A model generated the notes under the pieces. It was not told the DNA's origin. It made no database searches and saw only the letters and a program-made list of their open reading frames with translations. This document shows, piece by piece, positions 1 to 5,062 of a DNA stretch of 5,062 nt. The stretch comes from an uncultured Bacteroidales bacterium (GTDB lineage Bacteria > Bacteroidota > Bacteroidia > Bacteroidales > Muribaculaceae). Every line of letters starts with the position of its first letter. Position 1 is the first letter of the stretch. Position numbers and translations under genes: made by a program. The stretch spans positions 1 through 5,062 of the forward strand of contig USHH01000164.1 in assembly GCA_900554345.1 (NCBI GenBank), given 5' to 3'.

Positions 1-1
1 G

Positions 2-1936
2 GAGCCGGAGCGTGAGTGGCTAGTGAAGAATATCGCGGAGACCGGCGAGCAGGTGGTGCTGGCCGACAGCACCCGTGCCGCGCGCCTCACCCAGGGCGCT
101 GTGTCGCTCACCGCCGCCGGCGACTCCCTCTGGGGCACCGTCGTCGTCGACGGCACCACCCTACAGTGGCGCGACATCGAGGCCGGCGACCTCCGCAAGA
201 TGAGCGCCCTCCAGCAGCGTAAGGCGGTCGAGGCCGTGAAGGCCCTCAGCAATTCCGTGGGCCGATACGGCCGCTTCGCCCGGTTCCTCACCGGCACCGA
301 CCGGACTGTCACCCTTGAGAACGAGGCCGTGAAGCTCGAGCTCAGCGCCCTCTCCGGAAGCGTGACGCGCGCCGAGCTGAAGAAATACGACACCGAATAC
401 AACGCCGACGAGACCGATAAGACCAAGCGAAAGGTAGTGGTGTTTGAGAAAGGCACCAACACCTTCGACTTCCAGCTGCCGCTGCCGCAGGCCGTGTCGA
501 CCTCCGAGCTCTACTTCAATCCCCGCGTGGTCAACGACTCCACGGTGCTGATGACCCTCGACCTGGCTCCCGACGCCTACTGGGGTATACAGTACACCCT
601 TCCCAAGGGCGACAGCTACGTGGTCGACGTGAAGATCGTGCAGCGCAACATGGCCGACATAGTGCAGAGCAATGTGCGCACCCTCGGCTTCAACTGGAGC
701 CAGGAGGTGAAGCGCCAGGAGCGCGGCCGCATGTTTGAGGAGCGCAACTCCGCCCTCTACTACAAGTTTGCCGGCGGTTCAGTGGAAAACCTCAAGGAGA
801 ACGACAACGACAGCGAGGAACGCAAGGCCAAGATCAAGTGGATCGGCTTCAAGAACCAGTTCTTCTCCACGGTGATGGTGGCAGGCAAGTCGTTCAACAC
901 CGCCGACTTCCAGAGCACGGTGGTCAAGAATTCCGACTACCTGAAGAACATGGCCACCCAGGCCGTGGTCAACGACTACGACTGGCGCGCCGCCAACCCT
1001 GCATCGTTCAGCCTCTTCATCGGCCCCAATCTCTACCCGCTGCTGTCGCATCTCGACGACGAGATAGATGCCGGCGAAGACCTGAAGCTCACCAAGATGA
1101 TTCCCCTCGGATGGCCGATATTCCGCTGGATCAACACCGGAGTCATCATCCCGATATTCAACTTCCTCGGCTCATTCGTCTCCAACTACGGCATCATAAT
1201 CCTGCTGCTCACCATCTTCATCAAGCTCGTGCTCTTCCCGCTCACCTACAAGAGCTACAAGAGCCAGGCGCGCATGAGGATCCTCGCCCCCGACATCAAG
1301 GCCATAAATGAGAAATATCCGGGCACGGAGAACGCCATGACCCGACAGCAGAAGACCATGGCCCTCTACTCTAAGGCCGGCGCCAACCCGATGAGCGGCT
1401 GCCTCCCGATGATGCTCCAGATGCCTATCCTTCTTGCGATGTTCAGCTTCTTCCCCTCCTGCATCGAGCTCAGGGGACAGAGCTTCCTGTGGGTCCACGA
1501 CCTCTCGGCGCCCGACGCCATAATCTCCTGGAGCGGCAACATCCCGCTGGTGACCGAGTATTTCGGCAACCATATCTCCCTCTTCTGCCTCCTGATGACA
1601 ATCACCAACATCGTCTATACCCGCATCAACATGCAGAACCAGCCGGGCCAGATGCCGGGCATGAAATGGATGATGTATCTCATGCCGGTGATGTTCCTGG
1701 TGTTCTTCAACAACTACGCCGCCGGCCTTTCGTATTATTACTTCCTGTCGCTGCTCATCACCATCGCCCAGACCTACGCCTTCCGCTTCGTGATCAAGGA
1801 GGAGGACGTGCGCCGCACGATGGCCGAGAACGCCAAGAAGCCCCGCAAGAAGAGCGGCTTCATGGCGCGTCTCGAGGAGATGCAGCGCCAGCAGCAGCAG
1901 ATGCTGAAGGAGCAGCAGCGCAAAGGGCGCCGTTGA
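2..1936 (+). CDS. yidC: Membrane protein insertase YidC (5'-truncated by window start)
   Basis: YidC/Oxa1/Alb3-family insertase of the inner membrane, which inserts and folds membrane proteins alone or with SecYEG. The frame is open to the window edge. The GTG at 23 is not the real start, because the N-terminal signal-anchor helix lies further upstream. Counting residues from the codon at 23: about 1-90 is a linker without a recognised domain; about 92-345 is the periplasmic beta-sandwich domain (TVTLENEAVKLELSAL onward); about 364-590 is the insertase core. The core holds an amphipathic segment (WPIFRWINTG), a first core helix (YGIIILLLTIFIKLVLFPLT), a charged cytoplasmic hairpin (KSQARMRILAPDIKAINEKY), then NPMSGCLPMMLQMPI, FLWVHDLSAPDAI and three more helices. 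K401 takes the place of the E. coli groove arginine R366, which I recall as usual in Bacteroidota. The tail (592-637) is basic and glutamine-rich and probably contacts the ribosome. Identity is near certain. Confidence 0.96.
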   Translation, partial: EPEREWLVKNIAETGEQVVLADSTRAARLTQGAVSLTAAGDSLWGTVVVDGTTLQWRDIEAGDLRKMSALQQRKAVEAVKALSNSVGRYGRFARFLTGTDRTVTLENEAVKLELSALSGSVTRAELKKYDTEYNADETDKTKRKVVVFEKGTNTFDFQLPLPQAVSTSELYFNPRVVNDSTVLMTLDLAPDAYWGIQYTLPKGDSYVVDVKIVQRNMADIVQSNVRTLGFNWSQEVKRQERGRMFEERNSALYYKFAGGSVENLKENDNDSEERKAKIKWIGFKNQFFSTVMVAGKSFNTADFQSTVVKNSDYLKNMATQAVVNDYDWRAANPASFSLFIGPNLYPLLSHLDDEIDAGEDLKLTKMIPLGWPIFRWINTGVIIPIFNFLGSFVSNYGIIILLLTIFIKLVLFPLTYKSYKSQARMRILAPDIKAINEKYPGTENAMTRQQKTMALYSKAGANPMSGCLPMMLQMPILLAMFSFFPSCIELRGQSFLWVHDLSAPDAIISWSGNIPLVTEYFGNHISLFCLLMTITNIVYTRINMQNQPGQMPGMKWMMYLMPVMFLVFFNNYAAGLSYYYFLSLLITIAQTYAFRFVIKEEDVRRTMAENAKKPRKKSGFMARLEEMQRQQQQMLKEQQRKGRR

Positions 1937-1950
1937 CGGCGGCGCCTTTC
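1922..1950 (+). terminator. Weak hairpin across the yidC stop codon
   Basis: GGCGCC at 1926-1931 pairs with GGCGCC at 1941-1946. The stem extends inward by G1932-C1940 and a T-G wobble, and outward by a G-U and two A-U pairs. The loop (1934-1938) contains most of the TGA stop codon (1934-1936). Only three T residues follow, and then C-rich sequence, so it is a poor intrinsic terminator. It may instead attenuate transcription, mark an RNA processing point before the next gene, or be chance in GC-rich DNA. Confidence 0.3.
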
Positions 1951-1960
1951 CCTCCTCGCC

Positions 1961-2779
1961 ATGCAACGACGGCTACGATCCATACGCCTGCTTCTCGCCA
2001 CGCTTTTCTTCGTGCTGGCGGCGGTGTATCTCACCATGAGCCGCCACGTCAATTCCGTGGCCGCCATGAGTGAGAAGGTGCAGATTGTGCCCTCGGCGCT
2101 CGGAGTGTCGATGGGAGTGGTGGCCGTGTGGCTTGTGGCCACGTTTCTTTTCGGGCGTGTCTATTGCTCCACGGTGTGCCCCATAGGGGCCGTGCATGAC
2201 TTCGTCATCCCGCTGCGCCGCTGGATCCGGCCTCTCGACCGGCCGTTCGGCTATAAGCCTCCCACACGCGTGAGATGGCATATCCTGGCCATCTACCTTG
2301 TGGCCCTTGTTGCGGGGCTCGCGGCTGTGCCCCTGTGGCTCGAGCCCTGGAACATCATGCGCAATATCTGCCACTCGCTCAATCCCTCGGAGGCTGAGGC
2401 CCTCTGGCTCAACCTCGGCATCAGCTCCTCGGTGGGTATCCTCTCGGGAGTGGTGGGGCTGCTGCTCATCGCCCTCTGCGCCCTCTTCACCGGGCGCGGC
2501 TTCTGCACTTCCGTGTGCCCGGTAGGGAGCGCCCTGGCCCTCGTGGCCCGGCGTCCCGTGTGGCAGATCGCCATAGACCCCGACAAATGTATCAACTGCA
2601 TGAAATGCGAGGAGGTGTGTCCGTCCCATTGCATCAAGGTGGCGCCCCGCGATGTCGACAACTCGCGCTGCGTGCGCTGCTTCGACTGTGTGGAGATATG
2701 CCCGAACGAGGCCGTCAGGTTCACGTCGTCGCGCTTCCGCCCCGCTTCCCCGCTGATGCGTAAAGTAAAGGAATCATAA
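1961..2779 (+). CDS. NapH-like membrane polyferredoxin (4Fe-4S binding protein)
   Basis: A 272-residue membrane iron-sulfur protein. Four probable helices lie at about 8-26, 45-64, 106-127 and 156-177. Two CX3CP motifs sit at the cytoplasmic ends of helices 2 and 4 (GRVYCSTVCPIG, C69/C73; GRGFCTSVCPVG, C182/C186). Two complete ferredoxin-type 4Fe-4S motifs close the protein: C210-C213-C216-C220 and C237-C240-C243-C247. This is the plan and approximate length of NapH, NosR C-terminal and related proteins, which pass electrons from quinol to a redox partner. I infer menaquinol oxidation or electron relay at the cytoplasmic face. The ATG at 1961 is chosen because later starts (M26, M36) would lose the first helix. 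It lies 24 nt after yidC and 4 nt before thyA. No nitrate, nitrous oxide or other reductase subunit is in the window, so the name napH is not justified. The family call is strong; the partner is unknown. Confidence 0.88.
   Translation: MQRRLRSIRLLLATLFFVLAAVYLTMSRHVNSVAAMSEKVQIVPSALGVSMGVVAVWLVATFLFGRVYCSTVCPIGAVHDFVIPLRRWIRPLDRPFGYKPPTRVRWHILAIYLVALVAGLAAVPLWLEPWNIMRNICHSLNPSEAEALWLNLGISSSVGILSGVVGLLLIALCALFTGRGFCTSVCPVGSALALVARRPVWQIAIDPDKCINCMKCEEVCPSHCIKVAPRDVDNSRCVRCFDCVEICPNEAVRFTSSRFRPASPLMRKVKES
2767..2772 (+). promoter_or_regulatory. Possible Shine-Dalgarno site for thyA
   Basis: AAAGGA lies 11 nt before the thyA ATG, inside the last codons of the preceding ferredoxin gene. This is a little further away than ideal. 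Bacteroidota genes usually lack strong Shine-Dalgarno sequences, and no comparable site precedes the other starts here, so it may be real or only A-rich coding sequence. It is consistent with translational coupling across the 4-nt gap. Confidence 0.3.
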
Positions 2780-2783
2780 GACT

Positions 2784-3578
2784 ATGAGACAATATCTCGA
2801 CCTGCTGCGCCATATCCTCGCCGACGGCCACAGGAAGGAAGACCGCACCGGCACCGGCACCATCTCCACCTTCGGCTATCAGATGCGCTTCGACCTCTCG
2901 GAGGGATTCCCTCTGCTCACCACAAAGAAGGTGCATCTCAAGAGCATCATCCACGAGCTGCTGTGGTTTCTGGCCGGCGACACCAACGTGAAATACCTTC
3001 AGGACAACGGCGTGCGTATCTGGAACGAATGGGCCGGCCCCGACGGCTCCCTGGGTCATATCTACGGCTATCAGTGGCGTTCCTGGCCCGACTACGACGG
3101 CGGCTTCATCGACCAGATGACGGAGGCCGTGGAGGCCATCAGGCACAATCCCGACTCGCGGCGCATCATCGTCAGCGCCTGGAATGTGGCCGACCTGAAG
3201 CGCATGAACCTTCCCCCCTGCCACGCCTTCTTCCAGTATTACGTCGACGGCGACCGTCTTTCGCTGCAGCTCTACCAACGGAGCGCCGACTGTTTTCTGG
3301 GAGTGCCGTTCAATATAGCCAGCTACGCGCTGCTCACCATGATGACGGCGCAGGTGTGTGGCCTGAAGCCGGGCAGCTTCATCCATACGCTCGGCGACGC
3401 GCATATCTACCTTAACCATCTCGAGCAGGTGCATGAGCAGCTGAACCGCGCCCCGCGACACCTTCCGCGCATGATCCTCAACCGGGATGTCAGGAGCCTC
3501 TACGACTTCCGGTATGACGACTTCCGCATCGAGGGCTACGATCCCTGGCCGGCCATCAAGGGCACTGTCAGCGTCTGA
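2784..3578 (+). CDS. thyA: Thymidylate synthase (ThyA)
   Basis: Cytosolic enzyme that methylates dUMP to dTMP using 5,10-methylenetetrahydrofolate and releases dihydrofolate; it is essential for DNA synthesis unless thymidine is supplied. The product is 264 residues, exactly the E. coli ThyA length, and it aligns without gaps as far as I can judge by eye. Key residues fall at the E. coli positions: R21 (RTGTGT), E58 (IIHELLWFL), W80 and W83, the catalytic nucleophile C146 in PPCHAFFQ, R126/R127 (DSRRIIVSAWN), R166-S167-D169 (YQRSAD), N177 (PFNIASYALL), and H207/Y209. The C-terminus ends in GYDPWPAIKGTVSV, matching the family's folate-covering tail. The start at 2784 gives the canonical MRQYLDLL beginning and sits 4 nt after the ferredoxin gene, suggesting co-transcription. 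The enzyme appears intact and functional. No dihydrofolate reductase gene follows directly. Confidence 0.98.
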   Translation: MRQYLDLLRHILADGHRKEDRTGTGTISTFGYQMRFDLSEGFPLLTTKKVHLKSIIHELLWFLAGDTNVKYLQDNGVRIWNEWAGPDGSLGHIYGYQWRSWPDYDGGFIDQMTEAVEAIRHNPDSRRIIVSAWNVADLKRMNLPPCHAFFQYYVDGDRLSLQLYQRSADCFLGVPFNIASYALLTMMTAQVCGLKPGSFIHTLGDAHIYLNHLEQVHEQLNRAPRHLPRMILNRDVRSLYDFRYDDFRIEGYDPWPAIKGTVSV

Positions 3579-3622
3579 GCCGCGCCCTTCCTCTATACAG
3601 CAATAACCTATAAAAATATTTT

Positions 3623-3654
3623 GCGCCCTCTGCGTCTCCCGACGTAGAGGGCGC
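3623..3654 (+). terminator. Strong hairpin after thyA, probable terminator
   Basis: A 14-nt arm at 3623-3636 (GCGCCCTCTGCGTC) pairs along its whole length with 3641-3654 (GACGTAGAGGGCGC) around a TCCC loop, with one G-U wobble in the plus-strand RNA. It starts 44 nt after the thyA stop. On the plus strand it is followed by CATGCGCTTTAATTAA, without a clean U run. On the minus strand it is followed by AAAATATTTTTATAGG, which is U-rich. It may therefore work in both directions, ending the thyA transcript and stopping leftward transcription from the intergenic region. Confidence 0.65.
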
Positions 3655-3668
3655 CATGCGCTTTAATT

Positions 3669-3685
3669 AACTGAGTTTATCAGTT
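3669..3685 (+). terminator. Small hairpin, possible back-up terminator
   Basis: AACTGA at 3669-3674 and TCAGTT at 3680-3685 form a perfect 6-bp stem with a GTTTA loop, followed by CCCTAAAATTTTATTT. The stem is short and AT-rich and the U run is not adjacent, so it could be a weak second terminator after thyA or a chance match in AT-rich DNA. Confidence 0.25.
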
Positions 3686-3727
3686 CCCTAAAATTTTATT
3701 TACACCTAATTATCCATTTTTCACTCT

Positions 3728-3813
3728 AAAAAGCGAAGTGCTGCAGGGGGAGAGTCTCCGCCCCGTAGGCATTAGAATCGCTGCCACAGGACGCGGGGTC
3801 TGGCGCCTTTCGC
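3728..3813 (-). ncRNA. Candidate small structured RNA, minus strand
   Basis: A GC-rich island in otherwise AT-rich intergenic DNA has the layout of a stand-alone small RNA read leftward. A Bacteroidota promoter match (3849 to 3818) would place the start at about 3811-3814, right at GCGAAAGGCGCC. The RNA can form a hairpin GCCA-GAC/GUC-UGGC (3804 to 3783) and a hairpin GGGCGGAG/CUCCCCC-type (3763 to 3746). It ends in CUUCGC followed by UUUUU (3732-3728). The 3' UUCGC can pair either with the 5' GCGAA (closing the whole RNA) or, as CUUCGC, with the internal GCGGAG (3761-3756), which would make a terminator hairpin. It is not a tRNA: no T-arm or anticodon arm can be drawn. The layout (phylum promoter, structured RNA of roughly this size, terminator) resembles what I recall of the Bacteroidales-1 motif, but I could not test membership. 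No target is known. It could also be unexpressed DNA. Confidence 0.5.
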
Positions 3814-3817
3814 AATG

Positions 3818-3849
3818 CAAAAATAATATGAAAAAAATTTTTTTGCAAA
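3818..3849 (-). promoter_or_regulatory. Putative minus-strand promoter for the small RNA
   Basis: Read on the minus strand, TTTG (3849-3846) is followed after exactly 20 nt by TATTTTTG (3825-3818). This fits the Bacteroidota primary sigma consensus TTTG-N(19-21)-TAnnTTTG, and the spacing equals that of the promoter before the LacI gene. The predicted start is 4-7 nt further, at about 3811-3814. The caution is that the region is full of A and T runs, where such matches arise by chance. Confidence 0.45.
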
Positions 3850-3853
3850 AAAA
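3831..3853. repeat. Overlapping A/T-tract palindromes
   Basis: Seven A, seven T, GC, then seven A. This gives two overlapping perfect palindromes: A7T7 (3831-3844) and T7-GC-A7 (3838-3853, 16 bp). Such tracts are stiff or bent and often lie near promoters or bind nucleoid proteins. They overlap the -33 box and most of the spacer of the putative minus-strand promoter. The function is unknown. Confidence 0.5.
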
Positions 3854-3880
3854 GGCTTAAAAAAGGGGGTAAAAATATAA

Positions 3881-3911
3881 TGCAAACGTTTGAATTTCGT
3901 GCAATCGTTTT
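3881..3911. promoter_or_regulatory. Tandem LacI-type operator-like sites
   Basis: Two similar 12-mers, TGCAAACGTTTG (3881-3892) and TGCAATCGTTTT (3900-3911), agree at 10 of 12 positions. The first contains a perfect 10-bp palindrome, CAAACGTTTG, with the central CG step that LacI-family hinge helices typically open. The centres are 19 bp apart, close to two helical turns, so two dimers would sit on about the same face. They lie upstream of the lacI-type promoter and between it and the putative leftward promoter. The natural ligand is the LacI-family protein encoded 80 nt downstream. Confidence 0.55.
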
Positions 3912-3937
3912 ATTTGTCAAAAATATTATGAAATAAA

Positions 3938-3969
3938 TTTGCATTTGCCATTCTTTAGCATTATCTTTG
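3938..3969 (+). promoter_or_regulatory. Promoter of the LacI-family gene
   Basis: TTTG (3938-3941), then 20 nt, then TATCTTTG (3962-3969) matches the Bacteroidota consensus TTTG / TAnnTTTG exactly. The start would be near 3974-3976, leaving a leader of about 15 nt before the ATG at 3991, with no Shine-Dalgarno sequence (TCTCCCTCAAGT precedes the start). Confidence 0.65.
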
Positions 3970-3990
3970 CATTGATAATCTCCCTCAAGT

Positions 3991-5013
3991 ATGAAACGTG
4001 TAACAATAAAAGACATTGCCGAGCATCTCTGTATCTCGATTTCCACCGTCTCCCGGGCGCTGGCAAACGACATGCATATACGCAAGGAGACACGGGAGCG
4101 CATCTTTCAGATGGCCAAAGAAATGGGCTATCAGCGCAACCCACTTGCGGCATGCCTGCGCTCCGGGCGCACCAACTGCATAGGAGTAGTGGTCAACGAG
4201 ATGATCACATCGTATGCCTCACAGGTGCTCCAGGGTATCCAGAGCGTAATGCATCTAAACGGCATTACCACCCTTGTCTCCAATTCCGACAATGACCCCG
4301 CCCAGGAGCGTCGAAACCTTCAGATTCTCGAGAACTCCCTTGTCGACGGCATTATTATTGCACACTGTCTCGATTCAAGCAACAATGATGAGTTTCTGCG
4401 CCTTCAGCAGAAGGGTATTCCCATGGTATTCATCGACCATGCTCCCTCGGGCATCGATACCGTCTGCGTCGGCGTGAATTCCTATGACAAGACCTTTTTC
4501 CTCGTCGACCATCTCGTGCATTCCGGCAAAAGGAAGATCGTGCACCTTCACGGGCCGTCGCAGATCGACGACTTCAACGATATGCACAAGGCCTACAGGG
4601 AAGTGCTTGCGAAACACCGTATCCCCTACGACCCGACGCTCGTGATGGAGACGCAGATCTCGCTTGAGAACGGACGCCGCATCGCCGGCCGGCTGCTTGA
4701 GGGCGGCGTGGACTTCGACGCCGTATTCGCATGCCACGACCTGCTTGCCATCGGAGTGATGAACCGACTTCACGACGCGGGGCTGCGTATCCCTGAGGAT
4801 GTGGCGATCGCAGGCTTCTCGGGCTCCCACGTCTCGAAGCTCGTCTATCCCTCGCTGACCCCCGTCGAGCCACGGCTACATGACATGGGTGAGACGGCGG
4901 CAGCTCTCCTGCTCGAGAAAATCAGCCATCCCTCCATAGAGTCGAAAAAAGTGGTGGTCGACGCGGAAATCATGCTGCGCGGCTCGACGCATCCCGCAGG
5001 CATAGCCGATTAG
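3991..5013 (+). CDS. LacI/GalR-family transcriptional regulator
   Basis: A 340-residue DNA-binding regulator of the usual family length. Residues 5-24 form the helix-turn-helix (TIKDIAEHLCISISTVSRAL), with I17-S18 at the main specificity positions. Residues 50-60 are the hinge helix (NPLAACLRSGR), with L56 as the expected minor-groove leucine. From about 62 (CIGVVVNEM) to the end is the periplasmic-binding-protein-like effector and dimerisation domain, including DGIIIAHCLDS, GIPMVFIDHA, FACHDLLAIGVMNRL and RIPEDVAIAGFSG. The family's frequent RxxG[FY] effector arginine appears to be M198 (NDMHKAYREVL), so the effector may be atypical; it cannot be named from sequence. Family members usually control sugar uptake or breakdown genes, but none is in the window. 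A near-consensus promoter and two operator-like sites precede it, suggesting autoregulation. The ATG at 3991 gives the canonical MKRVTIKDIA start. The gene is intact, with a stop at 5011. Confidence 0.95.
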   Translation: MKRVTIKDIAEHLCISISTVSRALANDMHIRKETRERIFQMAKEMGYQRNPLAACLRSGRTNCIGVVVNEMITSYASQVLQGIQSVMHLNGITTLVSNSDNDPAQERRNLQILENSLVDGIIIAHCLDSSNNDEFLRLQQKGIPMVFIDHAPSGIDTVCVGVNSYDKTFFLVDHLVHSGKRKIVHLHGPSQIDDFNDMHKAYREVLAKHRIPYDPTLVMETQISLENGRRIAGRLLEGGVDFDAVFACHDLLAIGVMNRLHDAGLRIPEDVAIAGFSGSHVSKLVYPSLTPVEPRLHDMGETAAALLLEKISHPSIESKKVVVDAEIMLRGSTHPAGIAD

Positions 5014-5062
5014 CTGTCGCTCCCCGCTTTGCAGGCTCATAAGAAGCATAGGCCGTCGGGCT

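Noticed and set aside
23..25. GTG as the start of yidC
   Set aside because: The reading frame stays open to the window edge, and the expected N-terminal anchor helix is absent downstream of 23, so the gene begins outside the window.
1172..1966. Long minus-strand open frame opposite yidC
   Set aside because: Its composition (His, Leu, Glu and Ala-rich) is that of an antisense frame of GC-rich coding DNA, and the plus strand encodes an unmistakable YidC.
1973..2629. Minus-strand open frame opposite the ferredoxin gene
   Set aside because: The plus strand carries all cysteine motifs and helices of a known family; the minus frame resembles nothing.
2721..3461. Minus-strand open frame opposite thyA
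   Set aside because: It is a shadow of a fully conserved thymidylate synthase.
3733..3814. tRNA gene in the GC-rich island
   Set aside because: The ends pair and the length is about right for a long-arm tRNA, but no T-arm with the conserved loop and no anticodon arm can be drawn on either strand.
3828..3860. Ten-codon open frame MKKIFLQKKA on the plus strand
   Set aside because: It is made almost entirely of the A/T tracts, and no plus-strand promoter precedes it; most likely chance.
3579..3990. Riboswitch in the intergenic region
   Set aside because: I looked for cobalamin, TPP, FMN and SAM signature boxes and saw none, and the short predicted lacI leader (about 15 nt) leaves no room for one.
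3726..4103. Minus-strand 125-residue open frame from inside lacI through the intergenic region
   Set aside because: It is antisense to the conserved helix-turn-helix, crosses both promoters, and its tail (SDSNAYGAETLPLQHFAF) is a translation of the candidate RNA island. Conserved RNAs often create such false peptide tails.
5014..5062. Terminator or new gene after the LacI-type gene
   Set aside because: No convincing stem with a U run and no start with a supported frame in the remaining 49 nt.

Overview
The window looks like chromosomal DNA from a GC-rich member of the Bacteroidales (phylum Bacteroidota). The closest impression is a Muribaculaceae-like gut commensal, but the genus is not proven. 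Three things point there: a Bacteroidota-type YidC with lysine at the insertase-groove position where E. coli has arginine, start codons mostly without strong Shine-Dalgarno sequences, and promoters matching the phylum's special consensus (TTTG, about 20 nt, TAnnTTTG).

Positions 1-3578 hold a tight same-strand run of three genes: the 3' part of yidC (membrane protein insertase, cut by the window start), a NapH-like four-helix membrane polyferredoxin, and thyA (thymidylate synthase). The gaps are 24 and 4 nt, so the last two, and perhaps all three, are probably co-transcribed. A weak hairpin overlaps the yidC stop codon. The three products have no obvious common pathway. A strong 14-bp inverted repeat 44 nt after thyA probably ends the transcript.

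Positions 3579-3990 (412 nt) hold no protein gene that I can support, but they are dense in signals. Left to right: the thyA terminator; a second small hairpin; a GC-rich island of about 86 nt that, read on the minus strand, has its own upstream promoter match, folds into hairpins and ends in a five-U run (candidate small RNA); long A/T tracts forming perfect palindromes; two tandem LacI-type operator-like sites 19 bp apart; and a near-consensus promoter for the regulator gene.

Positions 3991-5013 encode a full-length LacI/GalR-family regulator. The last 49 nt show no gene or clear terminator. The most interesting reading is a divergent cassette: a LacI-type regulator and a putative minus-strand small RNA share a control region with paired operators between their promoters. 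The three left-hand genes are ordinary housekeeping or redox functions, except that the membrane ferredoxin has no visible partner.
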